Assembly (NCBI GenBank): GCA_020091685.1
Contig: CM034607.1
Location: 18,963,221-19,027,220, forward strand
DNA: 64,000 bases
Direction: 5' to 3'
From: Lutjanus erythropterus
Taxonomy: Eukaryota; Chordata; Actinopteri; Lutjaniformes; Lutjanidae
Part shown: positions 1-12,137 of the stretch, one piece after another
How the letters are laid out: the number at the start of each line of letters is the position of its first letter
How positions within the stretch are numbered: position 1 is the first letter of the stretch
The notes under the pieces: model-generated
Seen by the model: only the letters and a program-made list of their open reading frames with translations
Databases searched by the model: none
Told to the model about the DNA's origin: nothing
Program-made: the position numbers and the translations under genes

Positions 1-864
1 AAATATACCTTCAATTAATGGTTTTGCAGAATTTGAGTAATTATTGTTGCACAAAATCAAAAGCAAACATGGACCATTATTAACATTTATTCAAAATCTG
101 AATGTTTTTAATTTGGCTTTTCAACTTTGATTGTAAAAATAGTGCAAAATCAAGATTGGCTGCTGCACACTTTCATTTAAATGAAAGTCCTTAAAGCTAT
201 CATCACATTTTCTGCAGCAGGAGTATCACTGGATCAAGAAGTGAGGTTTTAAGCAGGTAAAGTGAAGTGAAAGTGGAAAATTCTAATTTTCATCTTGCAC
301 CCGAACCTGCATTTTTTTTTAAAGGAACTGGTCTTTGTCAGATTTTCAGCCCCTGAAGGAGTCTGTCTTGGCCACTGTGACCTATGAGCATGAAGCTGTC
401 ACTTGACTGCTAACAGAGTGTAGGATTTCACTGTGTGACAAAGTCCACTAAAGCTGTGTGTGCTCGCATGTCATGATGTCTGACTTGCTGACAGCTCACT
501 TTCTTGCAGCTATGTCATTCAATCTGTAATGTATGTAACTCCAGTTCCTCGTCATGTGCTGCTAAACAAACATGACCATATTTCATCTCACTGCCTCAGG
601 AGCTGCAAGAGGTACAAGTGTGAGATAAGACGCCCTTGTGAGATAAAGAAATGACAACTTAGAGATATCAACGGTAAGGAAAAGGAGGGTTAAATGCCTC
701 TGAACCATATCTGTCTAAGGAGAGTATAAATGGAAACATGAGGTCATGACATGAAAGAAGAGTATGTTTCATTTCTCTTTTAATTTTGCCCATCACTGAC
801 TTCAAATGATGTTAGAAGAGATTCTGTCTAGATTTATTTTTATCTTTCAACAAGGTATGAGAAT
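1..864. other. Non-coding upstream sequence, no gene seen
   Basis: AT-rich sequence upstream of klhl38. I see no exon, no long open frame and no repeat I can delimit. It contains short A/T runs only. Confidence 0.5.
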
Positions 865-1350
865 CACTGTTTTCCAGCCTTTTTAGCAGATGACCCCTAA
901 AAATGAAACGATGTCTGCTTGTGACTCCTGGTCAGAGGCTCTATATTCAGCTCCCAGAAAATGAAGCCAAAACATCTTGATCGCCCCCTGGTGACTGGCT
1001 GCGGTATAAGTCAGAAATCCCAACCCTTCTATTTTAGCAGATGGGACATGGATGACACTAAAAATCAAAGTACACGTCAAATAAATTTTTACCGAACATG
1101 GTTTCTGTTGTTTTATTTGGTTCTTATTATGCTGATGTCTGTTCAAGTGTTCAATATTCTGATAGGTTTGATTTTAGTTAGTTATTTGATGCTATAAAGA
1201 GGGGCTTGATCAGACATACATATGTCACCAGCAAGATGGCAGCACTCACATCTGGGATATCTTGGCCTCATTTTTGTACAGTGGGAGGAAGTGAAGATGT
1301 CATCCATCTATATTTACAGTCAGTGGTGACCCACAGGTTGGGAACCACTT
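865..1350. repeat. hAT-like non-autonomous element (relic)
   Basis: The left edge (CACTGTTTTCCAGCC...GATGACCCC) and the right edge (GTGACCCACAGGTTGGGAACCACT) are imperfect inverted copies of the 'accagtggttcccaacct...gggtcac' end typical of teleost hAT-type MITEs. The inside carries a segment around 980-1050 (CGCCCCCTGGTGACTGGCTG and GCAGATGGGACATGGA) that I associate with a common percomorph interspersed repeat. Short open frames here on both strands are chance or repeat-derived. Exact ends are uncertain. Confidence 0.5.
980..997 (-). promoter_or_regulatory. CTCF-like motif inside a repeat
   Basis: On the minus strand the sequence reads CAGTCACCAGGGGGCGAT, close to the vertebrate CTCF core CCASYAGRKGGCR. 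It lies within the hAT-like repeat, so it may simply be repeat sequence. Binding is inferred only. Confidence 0.3.
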
Positions 1351-1690
1351 CTCTGTATCAGCCAAAGAGTTCTGTATTATTCCATTTTAATATTTAGTAA
1401 TATTTCTGAATGGAGTAGTAGATCACAAACCTTAAAACCTATGGTTTATCAATCAAAAACACATTTTTATTAGGCCAAATATGACACTGATAGCATTGTA
1501 ATTCTGCACCACATCCAGGATTGATGTAATGGATGCTTTATGGCAACATGAGACACACATGACAAGGTATGTGACACCTGAGACAGGTGAGTAGTAGTAG
1601 TAGAAACAGCAGTCATCTCCAGTTGTGCACACTCACAGTCAACACACAGAAACACCATGACACCTTGAGCTAGACTGAGCCCAGTTCTTA

Positions 1691-1739
1691 CAGCTGTTTC
1701 TCCTGATCAAGCTGGCCCATCAGCGCTGCTCTATATTTA
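1691..1739 (+). promoter_or_regulatory. Candidate muscle-type promoter motifs of klhl38
   Basis: A CAGCTG E-box at 1691-1696 (MyoD-type) is followed 35 bp later by CTATATTTA at 1731-1739, one base off a MEF2 site. KLHL38 is known as a skeletal-muscle-enriched gene, so this pairing ahead of a plausible 5' exon fits its promoter. Both motifs are short and common, so this is weak evidence. Confidence 0.3.
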
Positions 1740-1765
1740 CCTTCATCCTGGGTTACACACATGAG

Positions 1766-1789
1766 GGAGGAGGAGGAGGAGGAGGAGGA
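1766..1789 (+). repeat. (GGA)n microsatellite
   Basis: Eight uninterrupted GGA/GAG units, purine-only on the + strand, lying just upstream of the candidate klhl38 5' exon. Confidence 0.85.
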
Positions 1790-1799
1790 CTTAAACAGC

Positions 1800-2252
1800 A
1801 AAGAGAGGTGGACAAGGGTTAGCAGCTCAGGGACACTTTGATTAAACACCGGGCTGCCTGGGTGGGCTCGATGGCTGAGTCAGGACCCTGTGATGATTCT
1901 CCCTCCCCTGGCTATTGTAAACACTCTCTCCACTGGACCCTGGCAGAGCTGTTAAGCCGGCAACTGGGTACCAAACAGCTTCGTGTCACATGAGAGGCCT
2001 GGCTGGAGTCACAGTGGCCCGGGATACTATTCTTAGCTGCAGGAATGTATACAGTGGCCTCATGGCGAGCTCCACAGCGCCTAACTGGAGAGGCTCGTCG
2101 TTTCTCTGTGTCATGCTCCTTTTCTCTCCCTCATTGCACTACAAACTTTCTCTCTGGATAATGTTTTTGGCTGTCTTTTGATTGGAACTGATATTTTTTC
2201 TGACCAGAGTGAGAAGAGATTTTGGATATTTTTGGTTTTCTGAGGGCAGGAG
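1800..2252 (+). other. klhl38: Candidate non-coding 5' exon of klhl38
   Basis: The klhl38 start codon sits one base after a splice acceptor (AG ending at 5075), so the 5' UTR must begin in an upstream exon. The best donor I see upstream is GGAG|GTAAGG at 2252/2253. The start of this exon is unknown; 1800 is only an estimate based on motifs around 1691-1739. No coding potential is claimed for it. Confidence 0.3.
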
Positions 2253-2562
2253 GTAAGGATTCACTCTGTCACAGATGTTGCTGATGAACTGACAGCAGGT
2301 TCATAAATCAGACGTGACACAAATATGATATTAAAGTGCTTCAGAACAAAGATTTTATCGTGTTACAGCGCAAGTGTTCAATATGTTCAGCAAAAGCTTC
2401 ATTATCTGCTTCAAGTGTAGCCGCTTTTTATGAATTCTGATCATTAATGCTCTCTGTCAGGTTTACGGGAGTCAGACACTGCTGATATAATCCAGCTGTG
2501 CCACACTTACAGTTACTGATACTGATGAATACATTTATAAATGGTATTTTACAACATTATGT

Positions 2563-3130
2563 TGGGCTGCACCAACAAAGTTTAATTTTAAAACCTGATT
2601 AAAGCTTGGATTAATTTTAAATTATGTTTCACCAAACTTTTAAACTAGTTTTAAATAAAGAAAGATTAAATTTAAACCTCTGTTTAAGCCTCGGTTTAGT
2701 TTTAATTCTAAACCAAGATTAAATTGAATTCTGTTGCACCAAAACTTTAAACTCCAATTTAAACTGTGATCCATTTGGCTTATTAACTTTAAAACTGCAC
2801 TTAAGGAGGATTAACTTTTAAATAGCTGCCTTTTTAGATGGATTGGGTGGAAAAAAAGAAAGTTATGGGACAGAGTCAATCCAGTTGAGTTTGAGGATGC
2901 ATCTCTTCTTTCTTTCTCTTCAGTTGATAATTCAGCCAACAAGTTTTTTATTAAAGGAGGAACTTTTTTAGCTAATTGGCAAACATTAAAACTTTCTTAT
3001 ATCTTCTGAGATTAGTTTTTAATTGTGCACAGAGCTCTCCTTAATTTTAAATCTTGATTTACTTATTTTAAATCTAGTTTTGCTAAACTCTGAATAGCAC
3101 TGATCTAAGATGAAATAAATCTTTGTTGTT
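2563..3130. repeat. Unclassified inverted-repeat element, copy 1
   Basis: Begins TGGGCTGCACCAACAAAG and ends near ATCTTTGTTG, with an AT-rich interior. It shares many segments in order with copies at 18201-18829 and 28490-28632, for example TTAAATTATG(TTG/TTTC)ACCAAACTT, AGTTGATAATTCAGC and AGAGCTCT(CC/GC)TTAATTT. No transposase sequence is visible, so it is probably a non-autonomous DNA element. It lies in the klhl38 5' intron. Confidence 0.65.
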
Positions 3131-5076
3131 TCAGTCATTTATGCAATTTATCATAATTAGCTCTTGGTTTCTTGTTTAATATCTTAGGGGAAACTGTGAG
3201 TTGTGACACGTCAACCACAGTCAGTGGCATTACATAATATACAATAATGATCAGAGGTCCAAATATATCTGACAGACTGGGCCCCGTAAGTGAGAGCATC
3301 AGTAGCTGTCGTGGGGGTGATTAGAAGACTTAGCGTTGCTAATAGCCCAATGAAATTCCCGCTCTTTAAAAGGGAGGGTCATCACAAACCCTCCATCCAG
3401 GGAGGGACAGACTGAGACTGTGAGAGAGGAGGCATATGGTGAAAGAAAAAGATAATAAATAGAAAATAGCGTCAGAGGTAGCGAGGTAGAGAGGTCCAGA
3501 GAGAGAAAATCAGGGGGATGGAGAGATGAACACAGATGGTCTGTTGACACAGTTCTGTTAATGTTAGCTGTGATGGATCGGACTGCCTGATAAGGGACAT
3601 GGGGCCTAATGCTACATGGATGCATCAAGATAATTTTGAAAGGGTAAAAATAGAAAACTGTGAGTCAGTGATAGTCACATTAAGGACAGCTGCTCTGCAG
3701 GACTTTTAAGAGTTTGAGAGTGGGCTAACAAATTCACAGTATGCTATCACAGGGATCTGCATAGTTAGTCTGAGTGCAAAGATGTAAGCGAGATGAAAAA
3801 TAAAGCCTGTTTTATAAAGTCATTATACGCTGCATGCTTAGACTTAAAGATTATACTAACCAATATCTATTATGCTTTCAGTCAGAATCTTTGTGTAGTA
3901 ATACTGTGATGGCACAATTTAAACTAGCCAGCCTTACCTGTATGGATGAAACACCACTTTCACCAAGGAAATGTGTGTTGGAGCAGAAACTGGCAGAACA
4001 AGGTGTATTATCTCAGTTTCACAACAAAGTAGCATTTTCATTAAATTTGCCATTTGGTTGGTTTTTGGCAGATCCAAGTATTTTTGCTGAGGCACCAGAT
4101 ATGCTTGTGAACCTTAACTGCAGGAGTACATTTAAATTTTTGGAAGTACATGGTGACTTCCTGGAGACTACAGTGTTTGCCTGGAAACCTCGTGGTGAGA
4201 CCCCAGGAAGTCACATTGCCCTTCCAAGAAAGAGTCCAGGACATAACCTCAGGAGAAGAGAAACCTGGATACAGCTCCACCACTCAGCCTTGATTCCAAT
4301 TATTTGCCCATAAAGCATTTTCCCTGTATGCACCATTATAAAAGAGACATCTATAAAACAGTTGAGAGGACACCTCAAACTACAAACGAGTTCAGTTAAG
4401 GCCTCTCTATTATAAATTATTGATCCACGGAGGTTTTATATTTGTAAAATGTTCCTGTGATGTCATCACGATGTAAAGTCTTTGGGCAGAGCAGGAACAC
4501 TACTGCACATATTCAGGGGGCCAGATACCCCAGGAAGTAAACCCAGAAGCAAGAAACCTTTGGCATATGCACCAGTTGAGCAATTTGTATTGGACTGAAC
4601 AGGCATCATCTGTGGGTCAAGTATCCTGGTCTCGACACCTTTTCTGTAGCCTCACATTTAATATACACACACGGGAGATGTATGAATTTCTGCTCTAACT
4701 CTCAGGAAGAAAGTGAATGAGCCAATTTCCTACAATTATGGGCTGAGCTCCACCAGTGGGGCATAAAACCACTATAGGTGAGGCTTTATGCTTTATATAG
4801 GGAAAATAAACAAACAAGAGTTTGCTTATACTTTAATGCTGGAATTTATCTCACTAAAATTCAACTTGGATCATTTTTATTAGTTGTTTCCTATCATTCT
4901 TATTGTTTAATAAAAAAAAAGTGAAAAAGTGAAGTGGGGCATTCCAGAAAAAGTTTGAGAACCACTGGTGTAGTGTCATCAGTACCCATGTTTGTCAACC
5001 ATCTCTTTCCAATAGACAATAGAAACATGGCACTGTAATCACTGAGTGATTATTTTCTTTTCATTCTTCCCACAGA
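3131..5076 (+). other. klhl38 5' intron, no exon recognised
   Basis: Mostly unique AT-rich sequence. An open frame of 159 codons at 3834-4313 resembles no family I know and has no splice context. The end (about 4740-4975, ...AGTTTGAGAACCACTGG) looks like one end of another hAT-type MITE. The acceptor for the coding exon (TTCTTCCCACAG) ends at 5075. Confidence 0.5.
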
Positions 5077-6432
5077 ATGGCCTGCAGACCACGAGACGTT
5101 TTCTCTTTCAAGGACTCAGAACTTCCCTCCCACCTACTCGCCCAGCTCAACATCCTCCGGCACGAGCGCATCCTGACCGACGTCCTGCTCTGCACGGAGC
5201 ACCAGGAGATCCCCTGCCACAGGAACGTCCTGGTGTCCAGCAGCCCGTATTTCCGCGCCATGTTCTGCAGCAACTTTCTGGAGAGCAGTCAGGCGCGAGT
5301 GAATCTGAAGGGAATCTCTTCAAGTGTCCTCAGCGGCATCATGGACTACGTCTACACCGGCTGCATCACCATCACCATGGAGATTGTGTTGCCACTCATG
5401 CAGGCAGCATCCATGCTTCACTACGGAGGTCTGTTCGAGGCCTGTTCCATGTTCCTGCAGGAGCAGCTGAGTCCAGAGAACTGTCTGAGCATGATACGAC
5501 TCTCAGAGATCCTTCACTGTGAGAGTCTGAGGGAGAGGGCGAAGGAGATGGCGGTCAGGTGTTTCTCTGATGTCGCTGCGACAGAGGACTTCTGCGAGTT
5601 GTCTCTTCCTGAGCTCATGTGTTACCTCGAAGACGACCGGCTTTGTGCTGAGGAGGAGCAGGTGTTTGAGACCCTCCTGGCATGGATCCACCATGACCCA
5701 TTCTCACGACGTGGTGCAATCCACGATCTCTTCAAGAAAGTTCGTCTTCGGTACATCCATCCAACTTACCTCTTCCAGTTCATCGCCAACGACCCTTTAG
5801 TTCAGTCTTCCACCCTCTGTACTGAGATTATCGAGTCAGTGCGTCGCCTCATGCTAACAGTCAGCACAAAGTGTAGCCGAGAGCTCAAGCCGCTTTGGAC
5901 CACGCCACGCCGTTACACCTGCAGAGAAACACTAGTGGTGGTTGGAGGACGCAAAAACAATGAACAGACCTCAAGAGAAGCCCTACTATACGATGAAAGG
6001 ACTCATCGTTGGCAGTGGTTGGCTAAGCTCCCCCTGCGTCTCTACAAAGCTGCATATGTGTGTATTCATAGTATCCTCTATGTGCTCGGCGGTCTCAGCC
6101 TCTGCATGGCATCAGGTGACAGCTCAGTCAGCGCCACAGTTTACACACTCTCCCTGAAGACCAACCAGTGGAGGACTGCTGAGCCCATGTTGGAGCCACG
6201 ATATGCTCACCAAAGTGTGTCCTATCTGCACTTTATTTTTGTGTTAGGAGGCATCGGGGTAGACAAGAGAATCTCACAGTCTGTAGAGAGATATAACAGT
6301 ATGTTCAATCAGTGGGAGGCCATGGCTCCAATGCCCACAGCTGCACTACATCCAGCTGTGGCAGCCAGTGATCAGAGGATCTATGTTTTCGGAGGGGAGG
6401 ATGCCATGCAGAATCCAGTCAGACTGATTCAG
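5077..6432 (+). CDS. klhl38: klhl38 coding exon 1
   Basis: 452 codons, phase 0 at both ends, covering BTB, BACK and the first Kelch repeats. The donor is CAG|GTAGAG at 6432/6433. The open frame runs on to 6618 by chance, but those codons show no Kelch similarity and the family match resumes at 6630. Confidence 0.95.
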
Positions 6433-8267
6433 GTAGAGAAGACCTCTCATTTTAGCAGCACTGAATCAACAGTTAAGTTCCTTGTCACTTTCAGCATTTT
6501 CAAAAAGAAAATGAAAAATCAAAGGTCTGCAGAAACACTAAGATGTCACACAAGCAGACAGCAAACTACAGTCTTTGATGCTGTAATAAACAGGATGACT
6601 GTCTGTTCATGTTTGTGATGTGTCAACAGGTGTATCACATCTCTCGCAACTTGTGGTCCAGGCTCGAGACGAGGACGGTGAAAAACGTTTGTGCTCCTGC
6701 TGCTGTCATTGAAGACAAGATCTACATTGTAGGAGGTGAGCTCCATGAAAGGAAATAAATTGTTTTCCCAGCTGTTACAGAGTTTTACAGTACAAATGTG
6801 ATCATTAACATCTCTACAACAGATGTGAATGAATTTTTAGATCTTGTTGTGTATTTTTCTTTATTGTCAACAAGTCCCATGAAAAGACCAAAACCATGTG
6901 TTAAGGTCCGTCCACTCCAAGAACTATAACTATAAATATGTTCTTTGAAAAATTGTTCTAACTCAAGTGGATGGCAGAGTCAGCACCACAACTATATTGA
7001 CGACAGTGGCAAACAATATCATTAGGATCACTTTCAAAGCGATTTGATGAATGAGAGAAACTCCGACAGCCAATAAAAATCTGAATTTATACAACTTATT
7101 AAAAATTTATAGAACATAATATTAAGCTGCAAAAACTCATTTTACTTCAGACATACTGCCAAACAGTCTTTGGCACTGATGGCGTCTGAAGTTTATTTGG
7201 TTCTCACTTCTTTTCCTCGTGGACACATCAGATTTATTTTGACTCATACAAAAGCATTAATAAAATTTGACTTCAAAAGATGAAAACTCCCATAATAACA
7301 GCAATGGATTCTCCTGGCTCTTCTTGTCTTTAAAGAATTTTGTGAATCTATATCTTTGTGTTTTTCTTTTTGTTTCGCTGCACAACATACAGCATTAACA
7401 GGTCATCAGTATCCTCTTCTGCCGACACAGCTGGAAGGTTCAGCTCATACTTTTTACATCTGTGTCGATGCTCTCATCATTAATGCTGTAGTTACTATTA
7501 TAGTTATCACAGCATAGTCTGTCTCAAATCTTAAAATAGACCCCACAAATTTATGTTTTCTTCTTTAAAAAAAAGGCAAAGTGATTTTCTCAAACAGTTT
7601 GGCACTGTAGTTTTTAGCAAACGTTCCTCAAAGAGAGGGGAATAAAGCATTTGTTTGGAACTATTCTCAGCTGCAGATAAACACACATCTGATGCTCTAG
7701 TGAGTATTTCCAGCAGCAGGATGTTGTATGTGGGAATAACTCAAAATAAACTACAGTGCCCACTGTTATGAAAGAACATGTCTCTGAGTCAAATGGTTTT
7801 AATAGTTTTCAGACAACAATGGAGCTCTATGGCACATGGGAATAAGCTAAATCAGGCTTTGGATACACAGACAATAGCTGTTGTCGGTTTTGGTATTTTC
7901 ATTGGATTTGTTGACGACAGAATATAAAACATCACCAGACTTATTCAAACTTAGCTCAGTGAAAATCCAATTTCCAGGATACACCAGGCGAATGATTGCC
8001 TACGACACCAAGGCCAACAAATTTGTCAAGTGTGAGAACCTGAAGGAGCGGCGCATGCATCACAGCGCTACAGTGATCAACAACAAGCTCTATGTCACCG
8101 GAGGACGCATCCTCAACAGCCACGATGTCATCGAGGACTCGGACTGCTTTGAATGTTACGATCCGAAGACGGACGTCTGGACCTCAAAAGGTTCTTTGCC
8201 ATACAAGCTGTTTGACCACGGCTCCCTGCCGCTGGTCTGCGTGTCCAACAGACCCAACCCACCGTGA
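5077..8267 (+). CDS. klhl38: Kelch-like protein 38 (klhl38), complete coding region
   Basis: Coding exons 5077-6432, 6630-6735 and 7978-8267 join in frame to a predicted 583 aa; human KLHL38 is about 581 aa. The order is BTB domain (about residues 25-130, with CHRNVLVSSSPYFRAMFC), BACK domain (about 135-240, with RLSEILHCESLRERA), then Kelch repeats to the end (GG doublets in VVVGGRK, YVLGGLS, FVLGGIG, YVFGGED, YIVGG and YVTGGR). BTB-BACK-Kelch proteins usually act as Cullin-3 ubiquitin-ligase substrate adaptors in the cytoplasm; the KLHL38 substrate is not established. The start ATG has A at -3 if joined to the 2252 donor. Identity rests on near-colinear matches to KLHL38 such as MQNPVRLIQVYHISRN and the C-terminal KLFDHGSL. 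The gene converges on spire1. Confidence 0.95.
6630..6735 (+). CDS. klhl38: klhl38 coding exon 2
   Basis: 106 nt after the acceptor TGTCAACAG. It encodes one Kelch blade starting VYHISRNLWSRLETRT and ends in phase 1 at GGAG|GTGAGC. It matches the KLHL38 segment that directly follows MQNPVRLIQ. Confidence 0.93.
6736..7977 (+). other. klhl38 intron 2 with a possible MITE relic
   Basis: 1.24-kb intron. A segment from about 6905 (GTCCACTCCAAGAACTATAACTATA) resembles teleost 'ccaagaacgataactata' hAT-type MITEs, but the other end is not clear. No other exon is seen. Confidence 0.4.
7978..8267 (+). CDS. klhl38: klhl38 coding exon 3 and stop
   Basis: 290 nt after the acceptor TTTCCAG, entering in phase 1 so that G|GA completes a Gly followed by YTRRMIAYDTKANKFVKC. 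It carries the last Kelch repeats and ends KLFDHGSLPLVCVSN...P, then TGA at 8265-8267. Confidence 0.94.
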
Positions 8268-8790
8268 CACTCCATCCAACCAGCCGCTGGGGCAAATGCT
8301 TTGCTACATGTTCATCACCTCCCCCGTGCCATGATTTATTGGCCATGGGGAACCATTTGAAACTGACTGCATTCCTTCACGCAGATCAGCCTCTGCCACA
8401 ACTTAGCGGCACGTTAGGCCGGGCTGACTTTCATCTGAATCAAAGGAGAGCTCAGCTGACGAGCGGCGTCGAAGGCACCTGGGGTGGAACTGAACTAAGA
8501 ACCCAAGAGATGACGAGAGGCAGAAACTACTTACACAACAAGCAGCTGTTCGGACACATATGTAATCCAAAAAGCTCTTTACGCAGATGGCTGCACTCGT
8601 TTGATGGAAACTAAAAGTGTTAATGCTTTAATTTCCCAGACATTTATACACAGCATATCACTGCCTGGCAGCTGGAGTCGACTTCCCTGTAACAATTAGG
8701 GAATTACATGTGTGGCTGCTTGTTAACTCTTTGAGCTCTTCTTGTCTTGTAGAACTGAAAATGAAAGAAAAGACAGCTATTAAATTTGCA
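8268..8790 (+). promoter_or_regulatory. klhl38: klhl38 3' UTR with candidate poly(A) signal
   Basis: The first plausible signal after the stop is ATTAAA at 8779-8784, giving a 3' UTR of about 0.5 kb. Downstream use is possible. Confidence 0.4.
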
Positions 8791-11700
8791 CTTTATAGAA
8801 AATACATTCCTCTTTGACCCACATGCCTCTATCACAGTGATAATTGACAAGTGACCCTCTGTAATTCCCACTTTGTACCTTTGGTCAACTTTTTCATTTC
8901 CCTGTTTCCTTTATTTAGATATGCCATGTGGTAGCCAAGTTGCATATGGTCACATCTTAAATTTGCCTTTGTTAGCAAACCATTAGCTAAGTAGCTGGCT
9001 AATCTACATCATTAGCTAGCTTTTCAAAGCTCTGTCTTAGGCTGGTGGATACACAGCGCTTGCTACTAAGTACAAACTTGAACACTCTGGGAACTGGTCT
9101 TTATTACTATAGATGTCATCTTTAGTCTTGTGATGTACAGCTGGTGATGTGGATAGGTGGGGAGGGATATTTCTATTTGTGTGTGTATTTCTACAGAAAC
9201 AAGACAAAAAGCAAATACAATATAAATCTCAACAGCAGGGGATATTACGATAATAACATATGAATCTATACACATATCTACATAGATATGTACATAAAAA
9301 CAATATGCCTATGTAAACCCCTGTCTTTCACTAAAATATATAAACTGACTACCGCAATACTGTAGGTCTTATTGATCTAAGGGGTAAGTTACATATAATG
9401 GATTTAACCAGGCATGGCAGCTTATAGCCAGTGACATAGCTCTTAATTAGCAACACTCAGTTAGCAGCAATAATCATCCTGAACACTGGGACCCTTAAGT
9501 GTACCACATATGCACATGCATGCATGCATGAGCGTACCTTTCAACACCATGGACACCAAGAATGCAGCATTTTTGTTGCTGGGTAATTTATGAAAAAAGG
9601 AGGAGCAGCCTCCTGGAGCTCTTTAGAAAAGACCGATTTACAACTACCTGTTAGCATACTTACAGGGTCACAAAGAGCTGCTATTGTCATAGCATATGGC
9701 CTGTAACAGCCTTGACAATGACACATACAGACAAATCAGTGTTGAATTCATACGCGTGTTTTTTATAGTGAGCTCGGTAATGGTAAGTGGAACAGAACAT
9801 GATCAGTGTCTATGTAAGCACTGAAAAAGATAGAATATTCACATAATTATTTGAATTGTGGTGAAAACCAGAACAATTTGTGAGTGAATGTTGAAAACTA
9901 GGGCATTTTAGTGTTTTACAGATATTTGTTGGGACTCGGGACACCCAGCTTGAAACTGGGAGTTAGAGTTTTGCTAACATAAGCCAACAAGATGTGACCG
10001 TATGTGTCGCTTTTACGGGAAAAGGAGACAGTTGACCAAGGTACCAAATTTTCTCAACTGTTACTGGAATGCAGAGCTAAAATGGGTGGGACTTGGAAAT
10101 AGGGTGAGTTGTGACAGAACATGGACAAGCTCCCCCTGCGAAGTACAGTAGTCTGTCATGTTCGCTGAAATGTTGATTAGAAGCACAATTTTACTTAAAT
10201 GAAGTAATCTGGGCCAACGTTATTCCAGTTTAGTTGGCTTGATTCATAGCTTTGGGAATTGTTCTTGCAACCCCCTACACAGCAGGTTCTACGCTGATTC
10301 ATGAATTTTATTACTTGCAACATACGTAGTGTATATAATATGAAGTAGAATAAAAAGATCAACAAAAGCACTGAAAACACAAAGATTTGAGTAGTTCAGT
10401 GGTGGTTTACTTTTAGTTTCACCAAAGAAAATGGCTTCACGGGCAGCTATGTTGATGTAAGGACATGTGACAGTGCTGCCTTTGAGGGACAGCGCGACGA
10501 GGGGAAGGATGCAGCGACCTACTAAGGGCAACTATCACTGGAAATAGTGATGGGGAGATTATTGTATCTGTTCTTCTGTTCTTCTGAAGAAACGGTCAGA
10601 GAGAACAAAAGCTGTAATGTATCAGAGGAAGATGTAAGACAACGAGGCTGTGGGACCTCTCTTGCCACCTCTTCTGTTGCCTCTGTCATGGCTTTGTAAC
10701 CCTCTTGACCCTTAAGGAGCAGACATTCACTGTTGTGCTCCAGCTCCTGGTAACAATTGCCATGGCAACCTTATTATCACCCCATTGGATCATCCATGGA
10801 AGGCGTGCATCCCTGTAGTGAGTCTTTCTGTTAAAGACCGCATCACTGATCAACTGCATGTTACAAAATGTCTTGCTGCTACTTGCACAATTAACTTTCT
10901 TTTGCTTTTTTTTCTTTAAAATATTTTATTTTTCCTATATAATATATGATTATATTTTGGATATTGATTTCCCTGTTTCTGACTTGATTTATTTTTGTCT
11001 AAGTATTCAGTTGAATATAGGTCAAAAGGTAGTTGCAAATCATTGTGGAACTGGGGTTTGTAGACAAAAATATAGAGAGAGGAAAAATGTGCGTTTTTGA
11101 TTTTGGGGGGAACTGTCCCTTTAAATGGTTGTCCATTTGATGGCTGAGTCATGCTGTCTCCATGCTCAAGGGAACATTGTTGACACGGACACAGAAGCAT
11201 GTTCGCTGGCTATCAGGTAACACATTTGTTCTCTGTACATCATCAGAGTACCACTGCAAAATTATATTTAACTTTGGCGAAATATTAGAGGAATGATGAC
11301 AGACAGGAAAAAAACTGTTTATCCGGCATGAACAAATGATGTTACAGTATGACTGACATGTGCCAACCTCCTGACCCCTCAGGCCACATTGTCATCATAA
11401 AGAGTGTCTGGCAGGAGCAGCTCCACATGTAGGCTAAATATCTAGTTACCAGTTTCCCCACTGAGAGGCTCACTATTTGGATGGTATGGTCTACTTGTAC
11501 GCAGCCCTCTGCTCAAGTCGACCTGAGGGGAAGAGACGCTGCATCAGATTTCACTCTTACATTTTAATCTCTGCCCATTAGTGGGGAAACATTGAAACTT
11601 GCCTGGGAGCAGTGACCAAACGGGAATTTCAGCACACTCCACATTAGCAAGCCCAGACTGTCATTGAATTAAATGGCTCCTTGTTAGCGCCGGTCACTCT

Positions 11701-12110
11701 GAATGCCTCACAGTAACCCTCTGTGTATGTGTCTGTGTGGATTCAAAACCTGATCATTATCAAGACACACAACACCCAGCAGACTCTCTCACTTAAACCA
11801 AAAACCTTCAAGTTTTAAACCTGACTGTGACCAATCTGTGTAACCGGCCGTCAGCTGAGTCAGATGTCATATGCTCGACTCAGTTAGCCAGAGCAGCATT
11901 TCAGAACAACACCCTGTGAAACTTTTTATTGAGCTGCTGCTAAATACACAGCCTATTCAGACTGTTTATTGACTGTGTGTTTGCTTGCTGTCTTTCCATA
12001 GAAACCAGTGTGTGAGGGTCACCCTTCAGGGAGGCTGTGGCCTGGCGGGTTATTTTCAGTGTCTGTTACTAACCCATCAACGGATAGCATTTCATTGCTA
12101 GACCATTCTG

Positions 12111-12137
12111 TGCGTGTGTGTGTGTGTGTGTGTGTGT
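12111..12137 (+). repeat. (TG)n microsatellite
   Basis: About 13 TG units with one TGCG interruption near the start. Intergenic. Confidence 0.85.

Noticed and set aside
6433-6618. Continuation of the klhl38 open frame past exon 1
   Set aside because: The frame stays open by chance, but the Kelch similarity stops at 6432 and resumes after the acceptor at 6629, with a good GT donor at 6433.
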